Assembly (NCBI GenBank): GCA_031308135.1
Contig: JAHLJT010000631.1
Coordinates: 5,247,371 to 5,311,370, forward strand
Direction: 5' to 3'
DNA: 64,000 nucleotides
Source: Acheta domesticus
Lineage: Eukaryota; Arthropoda; Insecta; Orthoptera; Gryllidae
Part shown: piece after piece, positions 47,031-57,446 of the stretch
Position numbering within the stretch: the stretch's first letter is position 1
Layout: every line of letters begins with the position of its first letter
Made by a program: the position numbers and the translations under genes
The notes under the pieces: generated by a model
The model's database searches: none
Told to the model about the DNA's origin: nothing
Seen by the model: the letters and a program-made list of their open reading frames with translations, nothing else

Positions 47031-47830
47031 GTTTATTCATAATATTAGTTGTATACGGGGCGACTAAATGGACTTGTAAAATGGCGATATCCGGCCCTAG
47101 TAACGCCAGCGCAGAGGGTTGCTATGGTGCAGGGCAGGTAAATAAACTAGCTGCAAGCCTCGTAGGTGCCGGAACGCTGGCTAGATCGATATAATAAAGA
47201 ATATGTGATTGGTCGAAAAACGTATGACGGACGAAGGCGCGGCTACATGGGGTTGTAAGAAATGAGCGGGTTGGCGGGGGGCAATTAGACTTTCTGGTGT
47301 TTACCGCCGTGTTTTGGAAAAATAGAACGTGAGACGCTACCGACCCATCAAGGGTTGCAAAATACAGAAAAACATTCATTCGGACTTGGAGCTTCGTTGA
47401 GTGCAGATCGTTACAGTCTGACTCAGAGTGGTGGAGTGTAGGTCGTGAACTCGGCTCTTGAGTTTCGTGGAGTGCAAATAGTGTGCGGACCTTGTAGTTG
47501 AAAGTGAGACTTATACATTTTCGTGCGAAAAGTAACAGTCGTCATCGGACTTAGAAATTATTTGCCGGAGTACATCCGCGGACTTGGGCAGTTTTGGGTG
47601 TTCACCGGACGATAGTTCGAACATTAGTATTTTATTAAACCCGTGTGAAAGATTATAAACCTAAAGCGTCGGAAAGAACTTAGCTAGATTTTATGCAGTG
47701 TGGACTGGATACTTCAGCAACCGCGCAAGATCAGAAGACAGAAGAGCGACTCGGATTCATCGGCCAAGTGAGAAGCGTCTTCGGAACGAGCGGGTCGGCA
47801 AGACGGTAACATATACTGCAGTATATTAAA
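47031..47830. other. Unclassified GC-richer, ORF-poor block
   Basis: Base composition rises sharply relative to both flanks, with many short GGAGTG/GTGGAGTGTAGG-type strings. No reading frame exceeds about 85 codons. A possible TATA-like and splice-donor-like GGTAACATAT sits at its right edge. It could be an untranslated exon or promoter, or the LTR of an unrecognised element. There is no partner copy in the window. Confidence 0.3.
47812..47825. repeat. Palindrome made of two abutting P-MITE termini
   Basis: TATACTGCAGTATA is exactly the outer seven bases of the 257-bp MITEs joined head to head. It may be chance or a scar left by an excised MITE. Confidence 0.35.
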
Positions 47831-48369
47831 ATAATATCTTTTAAAAGGGGTCATGGCCATTAAGTAATCTGTTAAAATTAACATTGAATAAATTGTTAAA
47901 TTTTGTTCTTTGGAAAAAGAAAAGAGCCTGTTCATTTGTCAATCATAAGCTTCTAATTAGTTGGAAGCAGAGAATTTCCATATTTCAGATTCCACGCCAG
48001 GCTGTACAGTCGGCAGATCAGGTAATCGGCTATCTTAGCGATAGCGAATACATGTAATCCGAATCCATCGGCCCAAGCTAGCTGGATGCCCATATAATTT
48101 TGACAGAATTAAATAGGGAAAAGTTAGTATTAGTTTATGTCACCTGTTCCTGGCGCCCACATCTTTCTATAAATTCGGAACAGGTCAAACTCACGACAAC
48201 GTATTACGAAGTGAAGGATGAAGGTATATTTCAGTATACACTTCAATATATGAATATACTAAATAAAATCTCATTATTTAGAAGAACTGATGAACTTGAC
48301 TGACCAATGTAAAACTCATGTTCAACAAAATTTCAGAAAAAACTATTCATATCAGAAGATTGGCCACAC

Positions 48370-49245
48370 ATTTCCACACCATTTTATCACATGCACAAGA
48401 AACGTGAAATCTTAAAAATTTTAATTTCAGGATTGCGAAGAAATATGTTTAGAACATTGTATACATTTCCAATAAGTGTTGCGCAATTGTATAAAGAGCT
48501 GTTCATAGTCAATACCAGTGGAGAAAAATATTTTCTCCTTGGATTATAAATGAACAGCACCATTTATAATGAAACAGATATTCTTTAAATTGCAATTTTT
48601 TTAAAGATTCATGTTTTACATATTTCATATAATTTTCTTGGACACCAACATTATGTAAATATCAAAATCAGAATATGTAACACAAAACCATCTTCAATAT
48701 ACCACCACTAGTACATATCATCTGTAAAAAAGTGAAACTTATGTCCAAGTTGGATGATTTTTGGACTTAGTAGGTTTCACTTACATTCAGTTATTACATG
48801 CAATATATTTATTGTCCAAAAGCTCAGCTAGTTGAATAAATTTTCTATTAAGAAAATACTTACATGTATTATCTGTTCAGTCATGTGAATGATTTTTGAC
48901 TGATGCGAAACTATATTGGAAGCATTATTGGTGATTAACAAAGTACAAATGATTTCTATTAATTTCACAAACATTGGCTAACTTGTGCTTAAGTCATTTT
49001 ACTCCCTATTATTTTTGTAACTGTGCCAACTGGAGAACGTTCACATAATGGTGTCGTTAATTTTTAATCCAAAGAGAAAATATTTTTCTCCACTGGCATT
49101 GACTATGAACAGTTTTGTACAATTGCATGACACTGTTATTAGAAATGTTTACAATGTTCTAAACATATTTCTTCATAATTCTAAAATTAATATTTTTGAG
49201 ATTTCACTTCTCTTGTGCATGTGATATAATGGTGCAGAAATATTT
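48370..49245. mobile_element. Foldback element of about 0.9 kb
   Basis: The arms (48370-48575 and 49040-49245) are inverted copies. Shared blocks include TATCACATGCACAAGA, GAAGAAATATGTTTAGAACA, ACTGTTCATAGTCAAT-like and CCAGTGGAGAAAAATATTTT. The roughly 460-bp centre is not palindromic and has no ORF. No class can be given. Confidence 0.8.
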
Positions 49246-49356
49246 GTACAACTAGAATGCAAGAAAAGTACACTTCAAAACTTCCTTTTCAGGAATATCA
49301 TTTATACGCATATTTTGTGATGAATTTAGTTTATTGCAAGCTTCATTAAAAACTGT

Positions 49357-49825
49357 TGTGTATTTGAACTGACTTTTAATAGTTATGTATGTTTTGTGCC
49401 TATGGTCCGCTGTGGTAAAAGTCTGGTGACTATACTGCGATTTTTGTAGGAAGAGCTCTCAAGATAATTCAGATCCCATCTTCGCGATGGAATATGTCAC
49501 GGCATTTCGCGTCTTTTCTCGGTCTTGCCGGTAGAAGTCGCATGATCGCAAGCACTGCTTCATACGGTCGCGATCGTGCAAAATCTAGCGGAACGACTGT
49601 GAATGATACGAAATGCCGTGACATATTCCATCGCGAAGATGGGATTTGAGTTATCTTGAGAGCTCTTCGTACAAAAATCGCAGTATAGGTGAGATCGTGT
49701 TACGCTCGCTGGCAGTCTGTTGTTGTTACCGCGCGAGTACATGTAATAGTGCCATGTGTTGTAATCAGTAAATAAATACGTAACATTCAGATCTTAAAAG
49801 TGTGTATTTAGTAGAATACCTAACA
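49357..49825 (+). repeat. 5' LTR, interrupted by a P-type MITE
   Basis: Starts TGTGTATTTGAACTGAC and ends CCTAACA. Without the MITE it is about 212 bp. It contains AATAAATA at about 49769, a likely poly(A) signal. The same two halves occur in the 3' LTR at 54019-54098 and 56353-56496. Confidence 0.9.
49431..49687. mobile_element. P-type foldback MITE, copy 3 (in 5' LTR)
   Basis: 257 bp, starting TATACTGCGATTTTTGTAGG and ending inverted, nearly identical to the 3284-3541 copy. It sits between GTCTGGTGAC and GGTGAGATCG of the LTR, so the young retrotransposon dates the MITE as recently mobile, unless it was already part of the LTR before integration. Confidence 0.92.
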
Positions 49826-49828
49826 ATC

Positions 49829-49846
49829 TGGCGACGAGGATATTAG
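49829..49846 (+). other. Primer-binding site
   Basis: TGGCGACGAGGATATTAG lies 3 bp after the 5' LTR. TGGCGAC starts are usual for gypsy-type elements primed by the 3' end of a host tRNA. The tRNA species was not determined. Confidence 0.7.
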
Positions 49847-49934
49847 GAACGGTATGGAAGTGTAAAAGGGTGGAATGTGAAAGTGTTAAATGTGAAGTGG
49901 TTAACAAAGTAATATAACCTCAAGAAATACAGCC

Positions 49935-51292
49935 ATGGCAAATGAAGAATCAGCAGCAAACCAAGTGCAAATACATAATTATTTACAAACAATCGGGCAT
50001 GTGGGACCATTCGACATTTACGCGTCGTGGTCCAATTACCAGGAAAGGTTGAAATATTTTTTCGAAGCAAATAATGTGACAGACGAAAACAAGAAGCGGG
50101 CTATGCTGCTGGCACAATTCGGCGAGGCGGCTTACGAAATCCTGCGTTCACTGGTAACACCGCAAACACCAAAGGACTTCACATACACACAGATTATCAA
50201 CAAATTACAAGGACATTTCAACCCAACACCGAATGAAATTGTGGAAAGATTCAACTTTAATAGAAGAATACAAAAGGAAGACGAATCTATAGCAGATTTT
50301 GTTGCTAACCTGCGAAAATTGAGTAAGTTTTGCAATTTCACAGAACTAAATAAAATGTTGAGAGATCGAATTGAATGAGAAGTGGCCGACGAAGGACTAC
50401 AAAAAAGTTGTTTTCGGAACCTAACCTTACTTTTGAACGAGCTTTAGAGCTGGCTATAGCAGCGGAAGCGGCAAGAAAAAATGCTGAAGACGTAAGAAAT
50501 GTGGCAGGAAATTCGATTTCTAAAATTTCGAAAAACAAAAATAATCAAGAAGTTAACTCTACTAAAACATTCAACCCTTGTTACCACTGTGGGGAAATGC
50601 ATGATGGAAAAAATTGTAAATTCAAAGAAGCAGTGTGTCATTATTGTAGGAAGAAAGGGCATATCGTCAAAGTATGTTTTAAGAAGAAGAATGAGAATCA
50701 AGGACAAAGAACTCAAAGTAATTCTAAAAGTGTAAATTGCAATGCAGTGGAAGATGAATGCAATTTTTATATACTAAATGCGATACATGCCGTGGAGGAA
50801 CAGGAGAAAATAGTGGCAAATTTAAAATTAAACGACATCGGAGTCAAGATGGAAGTGGACTCGGGTGCAGTTTCCACAATTATAAAGAAGCAAACATGGG
50901 AGAAAATTCGTCAGGGGAATGAAATTCTTCAAAAATCACCGCTCAGTTTGCAGACCTGGACACAACAAAAAATTGATATTTTGGGAGAAACAGTTGTCAA
51001 AGTGCAGTATCAACAAATCACCAAGCATTTGAAGGCTGTGGTTTCAGAAGGCGGTGGTTGGGATTTGTTGGGACGAAATTGGTTTCGAGAATTGGGAATT
51101 TCTGTCCAGGGAGTGCACCACGTGGACAGCAAGACTCAAGCACTACGACCGAATCATCTTCCATTGTTTCAACAATACCCTACTGTGTTTCAAGAAAAAT
51201 TAGGTATGTTTGTAGCAGATCCTGTGAAACTAGAATTGAAAGAGGATGCAAAACCAATTTTTTTAAAAAGTAGGCAAGTTCCTTTGCATTAA
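49935..51292 (+). pseudogene. gag (capsid, zinc knuckles) and protease, disrupted
   Basis: From the ATG at 49935 a capsid-like helical region runs to a TGA at 50376-50378 inside the conserved LRDRIE-type block. A one-base deficit in the A6 run at 50401-50406 then shifts the frame. The downstream frame has LTFERALELA, two CCHC knuckles (CYHCGEMHDGKNC and CHYCRKKGHIVKVC), and an aspartic protease with the VDSGAVSTI motif. It ends at a stop caused by a second one-base deficit in the T run at 51283-51285. These proteins form the particle and process the polyprotein in active relatives. Confidence 0.9.
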
Positions 51293-51312
51293 AACCAGCG
51301 GTCGAGAGGGAG

Positions 51313-54006
51313 TTGGAAAAGCTGATTCAACAGGAAGTTTTGGAGCCAACTGACTACTCAGAGTGGGCAACACCTCTGGTGACGCAGAGAAAAAGTGACG
51401 GGAAGATACGACTATGTGGGGATTACAGAAGTACAGTAAATCCGGCATTAAAGAACTCATACCCACTACCTACAATTACAGAGATGATAACGCTCTTGAC
51501 GCCAGCTACTGCTTTCTCAACGTTGGATTTATCTCAAGCATACCAACAGGTCAGAGTTGACGACGAAACAGCAAAAATACTTACCCTTAATACACATCGA
51601 GGGCTTTTCAAAGTCAAGAGATTACCGTTTGGAGCATCAGTTTGTCCTGGAATTTTCCAAAGAATCATGGACTCGTTGCTGGCTTCGATTCCCGGAGCAA
51701 AAGCATATCTGGATGATATTATTGTTTTCAGAAGCAATGAAGAGGAACATGAAGCAAATTCAAGAAGAGTTTTGGACAAACTTCGTGGGGCCGGATTAAC
51801 GCTTAAAAAGGACAAATGCAAGATTGGGTTGAAAAAAATTAAGTTTTTAGGTTTTCTTATCGGCGAACAAGGAGTGCGGCCTACAGAGGACAGGGTAAAA
51901 GCAATAAAACATGCGCCAAGGCCCACAAATAAAGAAGAGTTACAATCTTTTTTAGGAATAGTAAATTTCTATAACAGGTTCCTCAAAGATAAATCGACAA
52001 TTATTGAACCATTGAACAGATTACTTGAAGACAAACCCTGGAAATGGACTGCAATTCATGAAAATTCTTTCTCCAAATTAAAAGAACTGATGAGTTCGGA
52101 GGTAATCCTGGTACATTACGACGAGGCAAAAGAATTGGTTTTGAACTGCGACACTTCTCCCTACGGAATTGGAGTGGTTTTGGCACATCGAGAGGGGAAC
52201 GTGGAGAAACCAATCGCTTATTGGTCCCGCACATTGGGGAAACATGAAAGGAACTATGCGCAAATAGACAGAGAGGCATTGGCTGTCGTTGAAGGAGTTC
52301 AACAGTTTCACCAATATGTTACAGGACGAAAATTCACAATTACAACAGATCAAAGACCTCTTTTGGGGCTGTTGAGTGTAAATAAACCGATCCCAGCTGT
52401 TTTATCGCCTCGAATGCTACGATGGTGTCTAATTCTGAGTGCTTATGATTACAATTTGGAGTACAGGAAAGGAAAAGAAAATGGAAATGCAGACTGCCTT
52501 AGCAGCTTGCCAATGACATCGGATAAAGACGAGTTGACTCCTCCAGGTGACATTCTTTTATTGGAGTCTCAGAAAAGGCCAATTCCAATAGAAGACATCC
52601 GTGAGTATACAACAAAGGACGAAATTTTGTCAAAAGTTCGGTACTGGACTTGGCATCAGTGGCCAACCACGGAACTTCCTGAAGAGTACAAACCATTCCA
52701 AAGGAAGAAAATGGAAATTTCAGTACACAAGGATTGTCTGCTGTGGGGCAATCGGTTGATAGCACCAAAGGTAACTAGGGAACTGTTTTTGGAACTACTG
52801 CATGCAAATCACCCAGGAATCGTAGCCATGAAAGCTTGTGCTCGGAGCTATGTATGGTGGCCAAACGTAGATCAGGACATAGAAAACTGTGTAAATCAGT
52901 GTAAGACGTGCCAAATTCATGCAAATAATCCACCTAAAGCTCCCCGTCAGAATATCGAAAAAAATTTAAATGCCTGGTCTACATTGCACGTGGATTTTGC
53001 TGGCCCTCACAAAGGAAAAGTGTACCTGCTTGTAGTCGATGCGATGTCCAAGTGGTTAGAAGTGGACATTATGAAATCGATGTCATCTGCTGAAGTCATC
53101 AAGAGTTTCCGGAGAATATTTGCAAGAATGGGAATACCAGTTCTTATTATCTCAGATAACGGACGTTCATTCGATTCGAAGGAAGTTCATGAATTTTACG
53201 ACCGGAACCTGATCAAGTACAGTACAATTTCTCCATATCATCCATCGAGCAATGGACAGGCTGAACGTATGGTCCAAACTGCGAAGAAGATATTGACAAA
53301 ATTGGAGGAAGGAGATGTTGAACTGCAGGTGCAGAGATTGCTTTTCCGACAGCACACAACAGTGCATGCAGGTACCGAGAAGACGCCGGCTGAACTTTTG
53401 ATGGGAAAGAAGCTGCGAACTGTTCTCGATAAAATGCATCCATATGCATTGCAATGGAAAAACAAAGGAGACAAAAATACGACGCAGAAACTGCGTTCGT
53501 TTGAAATGGGTGATTTGGTGTATTTCCGCAATTACAATCCAATTGGTCCAAAGTGGTTGCAGGGCAAAGTTCATGACTGCACGGGACCAGTCTCTTATAC
53601 AGTGCAACTATCCAATGGAAATATAATCAAACGACATGTTGATCAACTGAGAAGAATTGAGAATGCTGAAGATGACCAGAATAAACAGATCGTGGATAAA
53701 CCACAAACCCAAAGTAACCCGCCAAGGATTCCTGTCCCTGCTCAAATCATTCAGTCTCCTGAACCGGAATCACCATCCTTTGCACATAGTCCTGATCAAA
53801 ATGTGTCAGAGGGTTTGGAGCGATCGCCGTTCAACGAGGATCCCGAACTTCGAGCTGAGAGAACTACGAACCTGCGGGAAGTGGCTAGCCCGAGAGGAGC
53901 TGAACTATCGCCGCGAGTGGATCTGCCCGGAGCACCCAATAGTCAGTCGCGGCCCAGTCGAGTGATTGTGAGGCCGTCACGTTACAAGGATTATGTTTCA
54001 TATTGA
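51313..54006 (+). pseudogene. pol: reverse transcriptase, RNase H, integrase (long open frame)
   Basis: 897 codons from the first ATG. The true domain begins upstream, across the frameshift at 51283-51285. RT blocks: LCGDYRSTVNP, TLDLSQAYQQV, RLPFGASVCPGIFQ and the catalytic AYLDDIIVF. RNase H: LNCDTSPYGIGVVL and DREALAVVEG, with TTDQRPLLGLL. Integrase: HHCC finger (HANHPG ... CKTCQ), catalytic core with LHVDFAGP, ISDNGRSF and the SSNGQAERMV Glu, then a C-terminal GDLVYFRNY module. No chromodomain is evident, and the tail is Pro/Ser-rich. The frame itself is undamaged but lacks a linked gag start. Confidence 0.95.
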
Positions 54007-54018
54007 AGGGGGAAGAGA
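54005..54018 (+). other. Polypurine tract
   Basis: GAAGGGGGAAGAGA ends directly at the 3' LTR and overlaps the end of pol by two bases. It is the plus-strand primer in LTR elements. Confidence 0.8.
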
Positions 54019-54098
54019 TGTGTATTTGAACTGACTTTTAATAGTTATGTATGTTCTGTGCCTATGGTCCGCTGCGGTAAAAGTCTGGTGACTTTTGT

Positions 54099-56352
54099 GC
54101 ATCCAAACATTTGATTGCAGTACGGCGTCTTATGGAGTATTGCCCTCTCTTTCTATCCAATACAATTTCACATAAGACTCTCTCTTTCTACCGCAAGCTG
54201 TGTTGCCGATTCAGGAAGACCGGGGTTATTCGACTCGCCCATCTTGTTTCACGCGCAAATACTTAACAAGTTCATTCAACGATAGCTTCAGTTGTGTTAA
54301 TCTTAGACAATTGAGTTTTTACCACGTATTCCCAGAACTCTTATGAATGTGATGGTTATTTTATAATTTAGTTTTATGGTTTAATTTCCATGAAATTAAT
54401 TATAAATGATAGCCAAATGCTTATTTCTGCATTTTGACGTCCTTAAATTTTCACTATGCGAGAAACTTTTTTATTATTGCAGAAAAGCACAAACACCCAG
54501 CGGATGAAATGACAAGGGAAGTCCAAATTTTGATATGAGACCAACCACATTTCTGTATGAATCATGGTTCTTGAGTTAGACGGTAATAAAAACAATATTT
54601 CGTGCGCTCCGAACATACATTTCATGTCGTTCAGTGATCTTGAATACTTCTCAGCGATTCTCAACAGGCGATGTGAAAGGAAAAATAGAGTATTTATTTT
54701 TGAATTTCACTTATTAAAAACAGTGAAATACATTTAAACATATCTAAAAATGAATTAGAAATTTTACAGTTAATAATATTAATGCCAATGACATTCAACC
54801 AGTAGTTGTCGTACAATGTGCTTTCAAAAGCAAATATGAGATGAATTATTAGCTGAGTGTTCGAAAAGAATATTATGCATTGTCCGCACAAACCCTTGCA
54901 GTATTTGATACCATCCATGTCATCTCACCTTTGTGAATGGGCATTTTCCCTTTATTTTACATTTTAAAAAAAGTGGATGTATTGAACGTACAAAATGACT
55001 TGGGACTGAAACTTAGCAATAATGACCTTGATATCGATGTCATTTGCGCAAAACAATTCAAGCCTCGTCAGTATGTGAAGACTAAACAATCTGTTCCAAC
55101 TGAATTTGGACTTGTTTTGCTATTGATATTTCAGTTTTAACTCTCATTTAAAGGTCTGTTTTTTTAAAATAATAATTCTAATAAAAATAACACATCTTTT
55201 TTATCAAAAGTCTTTAATTTCTAATATTAAGCCATCTATTTAACATGTTTTCAAATTATTTCCGTTCAAGTGGTATTCTAATTTGCTCTAGGCTTGTAAG
55301 TAGTACGTAACTGAAGGAAGGGTGAAACCTCCTGCCGAAATCCCATCTTGCTTATGAATAAAATAGTAGTAAAAATAACTTTGTCCTCTGTGACCTTCAC
55401 ACTCACAGACTGGCGAAACTCTGAGTTGTCAACGTCTATCGTCCCTGGGAAGACAGCTCCCCTTTCGTGGGACGTACGGTATTGGAAGCGAGTGCAGCAA
55501 ACATTCTGAAAATTTCGCCAGCTGGTAGAACACCAAGCAAAACCCACACACTATTAAAATTTTGAAGTGTTAGGGAGTATTAGAAATAGTGTATTAGAGA
55601 CGTTTTGCATCAAGACCTTTCATGACCTCCGCGCTTCCTGCAACAAGCAAAATTGCATCAGCAATGCCAAAAACGTTTATCAATCGATGTCAGATTTTAT
55701 AGCACGTTCCTTCTTTAACGACTGACGGCAAAGGTCATATGCGTTGGTCTCTTTTTAGTTTCAACGGCACAATATACTAATTTTACCGAAGTCGTAAACC
55801 AATGCTATTTTAAGAAACGTGAAAAATAAAACTTACATACGGTGCACTTGGTGTTATTGTTTTGAAACTTTTTTATTAGAACCCATTTTTGTTTCTAAGC
55901 AAAAGTGAAATGTATTTATTTGTTTGTCCCATGTCGAGATAACATTTTCAGAGGCTCGTATCTTTGCAATAATTGTATTTGGATTATTCCACGTATGTGT
56001 TCGACCTTCTTTTCTTTCCGAACTTGTCATGTAAACACCCGTTTTTAACCAGCACCCTCTCCAGGGAGAGGGTGCTGCTCAGACCCTGACAGCGGCGGGG
56101 GCGCGGCGATTTCCGCACTTCGACAGGCTGCAGGTCATGAAAAGTTTGAATACTAATTGTCGCAAAATCACTACTTGCGATGCTTCTGTCTTCAAAAATC
56201 AATATTTATGGATTTTAAAAGGTGCTGAACAAGCTGGCAAACTTTCATGTTAATCCGAGTATCAAGCACGGCGAGTGTTGCGTGTAAGCGCTGCTGAGAA
56301 GTGACAACGCTGTTCTCCATAAGCTCTGTACTGCAATCAAATGCTTGGACGC
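54099..56352. mobile_element. 2.25-kb TIR element in the 3' LTR
   Basis: Ends are GCATCCAAACATTTGATTGC and, inverted, GCGTCCAAGCATTTGATTGC, both continuing AGTAC and TTATGGAG. The inside is AT-rich with short frames only. A GC-rich patch around 56040-56130 has a perfect hairpin. The frame at 55547-55278 has no identified domain. No transposase, so the class is unknown. Confidence 0.8.
56051..56076. repeat. Perfect 12-bp hairpin, 2-nt loop
   Basis: AGCACCCTCTCC pairs with GGAGAGGGTGCT across an AG loop. It sits within the 2.25-kb element. The preceding TTTTTAACC plus AGCACCCTCTC also occurs near 45012. Confidence 0.8.
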
Positions 56353-56501
56353 GCTATAGGTGAGATCGTGTTATGCTCGCTGGCAGTCTGTTGTTGTTAC
56401 CGCGCGAGTACATGTAATAGTGCCATGTGTTGTAATCAGTAAATAAATACGTAACATTCAGATCTTAAAAGTGTGTATTTAGTTGAATACCTAACAAAAA
56501 C

Positions 56502-57080
56502 AATGAAAGTAAACAGACGCTCTCTGAAATTCTGAATTTATGGCCTGTCCATTTACATCCATAAGCTAATTCACACGCTTAATCATTTCCTTCTTTTTGA
56601 CATGAATTGTATCAATTCTTACTATATTCTTTATAGTGATATTAGAACACTGTAAATCACTCATGAAAACAATTCTAACCTTCAACTACACACACTTAAA
56701 TCACACTGAAGAGGCAGTAAAAGCTAGTATTCCCGTTCAAGTATCTGGTGAAAAAATACACTTCACAGAGTGATATTTCACTAGTTCTATCATCAAACAG
56801 AAAAAAAGCAGTCCTGAACAGATCATTATAGATCTGAACAGACAAAGAACAACACACTACACTAGGACACTTCACTTCAAATTCAAAATTACTACCCAGC
56901 AATATTAAGAGACAACAGAAATTGATGGTATTGTGATGATAATAACTGTACAGTACGAGTATACGTTACAAATTGAACATACATTGGCGGCCTTCGACGT
57001 GAAACAACTTCCAACGAATACCCAAAAGTTGAGAAATAAAACTAAAACATAAATACTTTCTAAAGTAACAAGTTCGTGTT
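56502..57080. other. AT-rich flank, nothing recognised
   Basis: Sequence between the retrotransposon and the P-type arm upstream of RIDA. The frames are short and without domains. Confidence 0.4.
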
Positions 57081-57213
57081 TATACTTCGGTTTTACTTTC
57101 TTGGCGCGTGGGGGGGGGGTGTCATCAATCTGGAATATTTCACGGTATTTCGCGTCGTTCTCGGTTGTGTCGCTACGGGTCGCAAAATCGCGACTATCGA
57201 GCAGTGCTGGCGA
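57081..57213 (+). mobile_element. Single P-type arm upstream of RIDA
   Basis: TATACTTCGGTTTTAC, CTTGGCGCGTGGGG with an expanded G run, then CTGGAATATTTCACGG, TTTCGCGTCGTTCTCGGT and TCGCAAAATCG. Of the arms in the window it is closest to the P-like element at 22.6 kb, sharing the GGCGCGTGGGG block that the MITEs lack. It ends about 230 bp before the first RIDA ATG, so it may lie in the promoter. Confidence 0.8.
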
Positions 57214-57446
57214 AGTATATTCACGCCGGGAAAGTGCCTTTTTAAAAATAAAATCGAAGTAATCACTTCGTCTGATAAATACGGGCGTGAAGTGTTCTAT
57301 CACTTTTCAGATGTTTATGCGAAATAGATTAAGTAATAAAAAAAACTCTCTGGTTCATGACGATTTTCAGTTGTCCAATAAGCTTCCCACAAGAAAATGT
57401 TTACTGCGTCCGAAGTGATTTGGTATAATTTTTCTAATCATTTAGC

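Larger units (their letters stand above)
49357..56496 (+). mobile_element. Ty3/gypsy-type LTR retrotransposon
   Basis: Complete in layout: 5' LTR, primer-binding site, gag, pol, polypurine tract and 3' LTR, all in one orientation. The candidate 5-bp target duplication AAAAC lies at 49349-49353 (3 bp before the LTR) and 56497-56501 (directly after). Comparable LTR parts (about 212 bp) differ at 4 positions by my count, so the insertion is fairly young. No envelope-like frame follows pol. The gag-pol frames contain a nonsense codon and two one-base frameshifts, so the copy is defective as written. Confidence 0.95.
54019..56496 (+). repeat. 3' LTR, expanded by a 2.25-kb insertion
   Basis: LTR sequence occupies 54019-54098 and 56353-56496. 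The break is at the same place as the MITE in the 5' LTR, after GTCTGGTGAC and before TATAGGTGAGATCG. Confidence 0.9.

Noticed and set aside
55278..55547. 89-codon minus-strand ORF in the 2.25-kb element
   Set aside because: Looks somewhat protein-like but has no recognised motif or neighbouring exon. Not supported as a gene.
49357..56496. Endogenous errantivirus with envelope gene
   Set aside because: After pol there are only the polypurine tract and the LTR. No envelope-like frame exists in the internal region.
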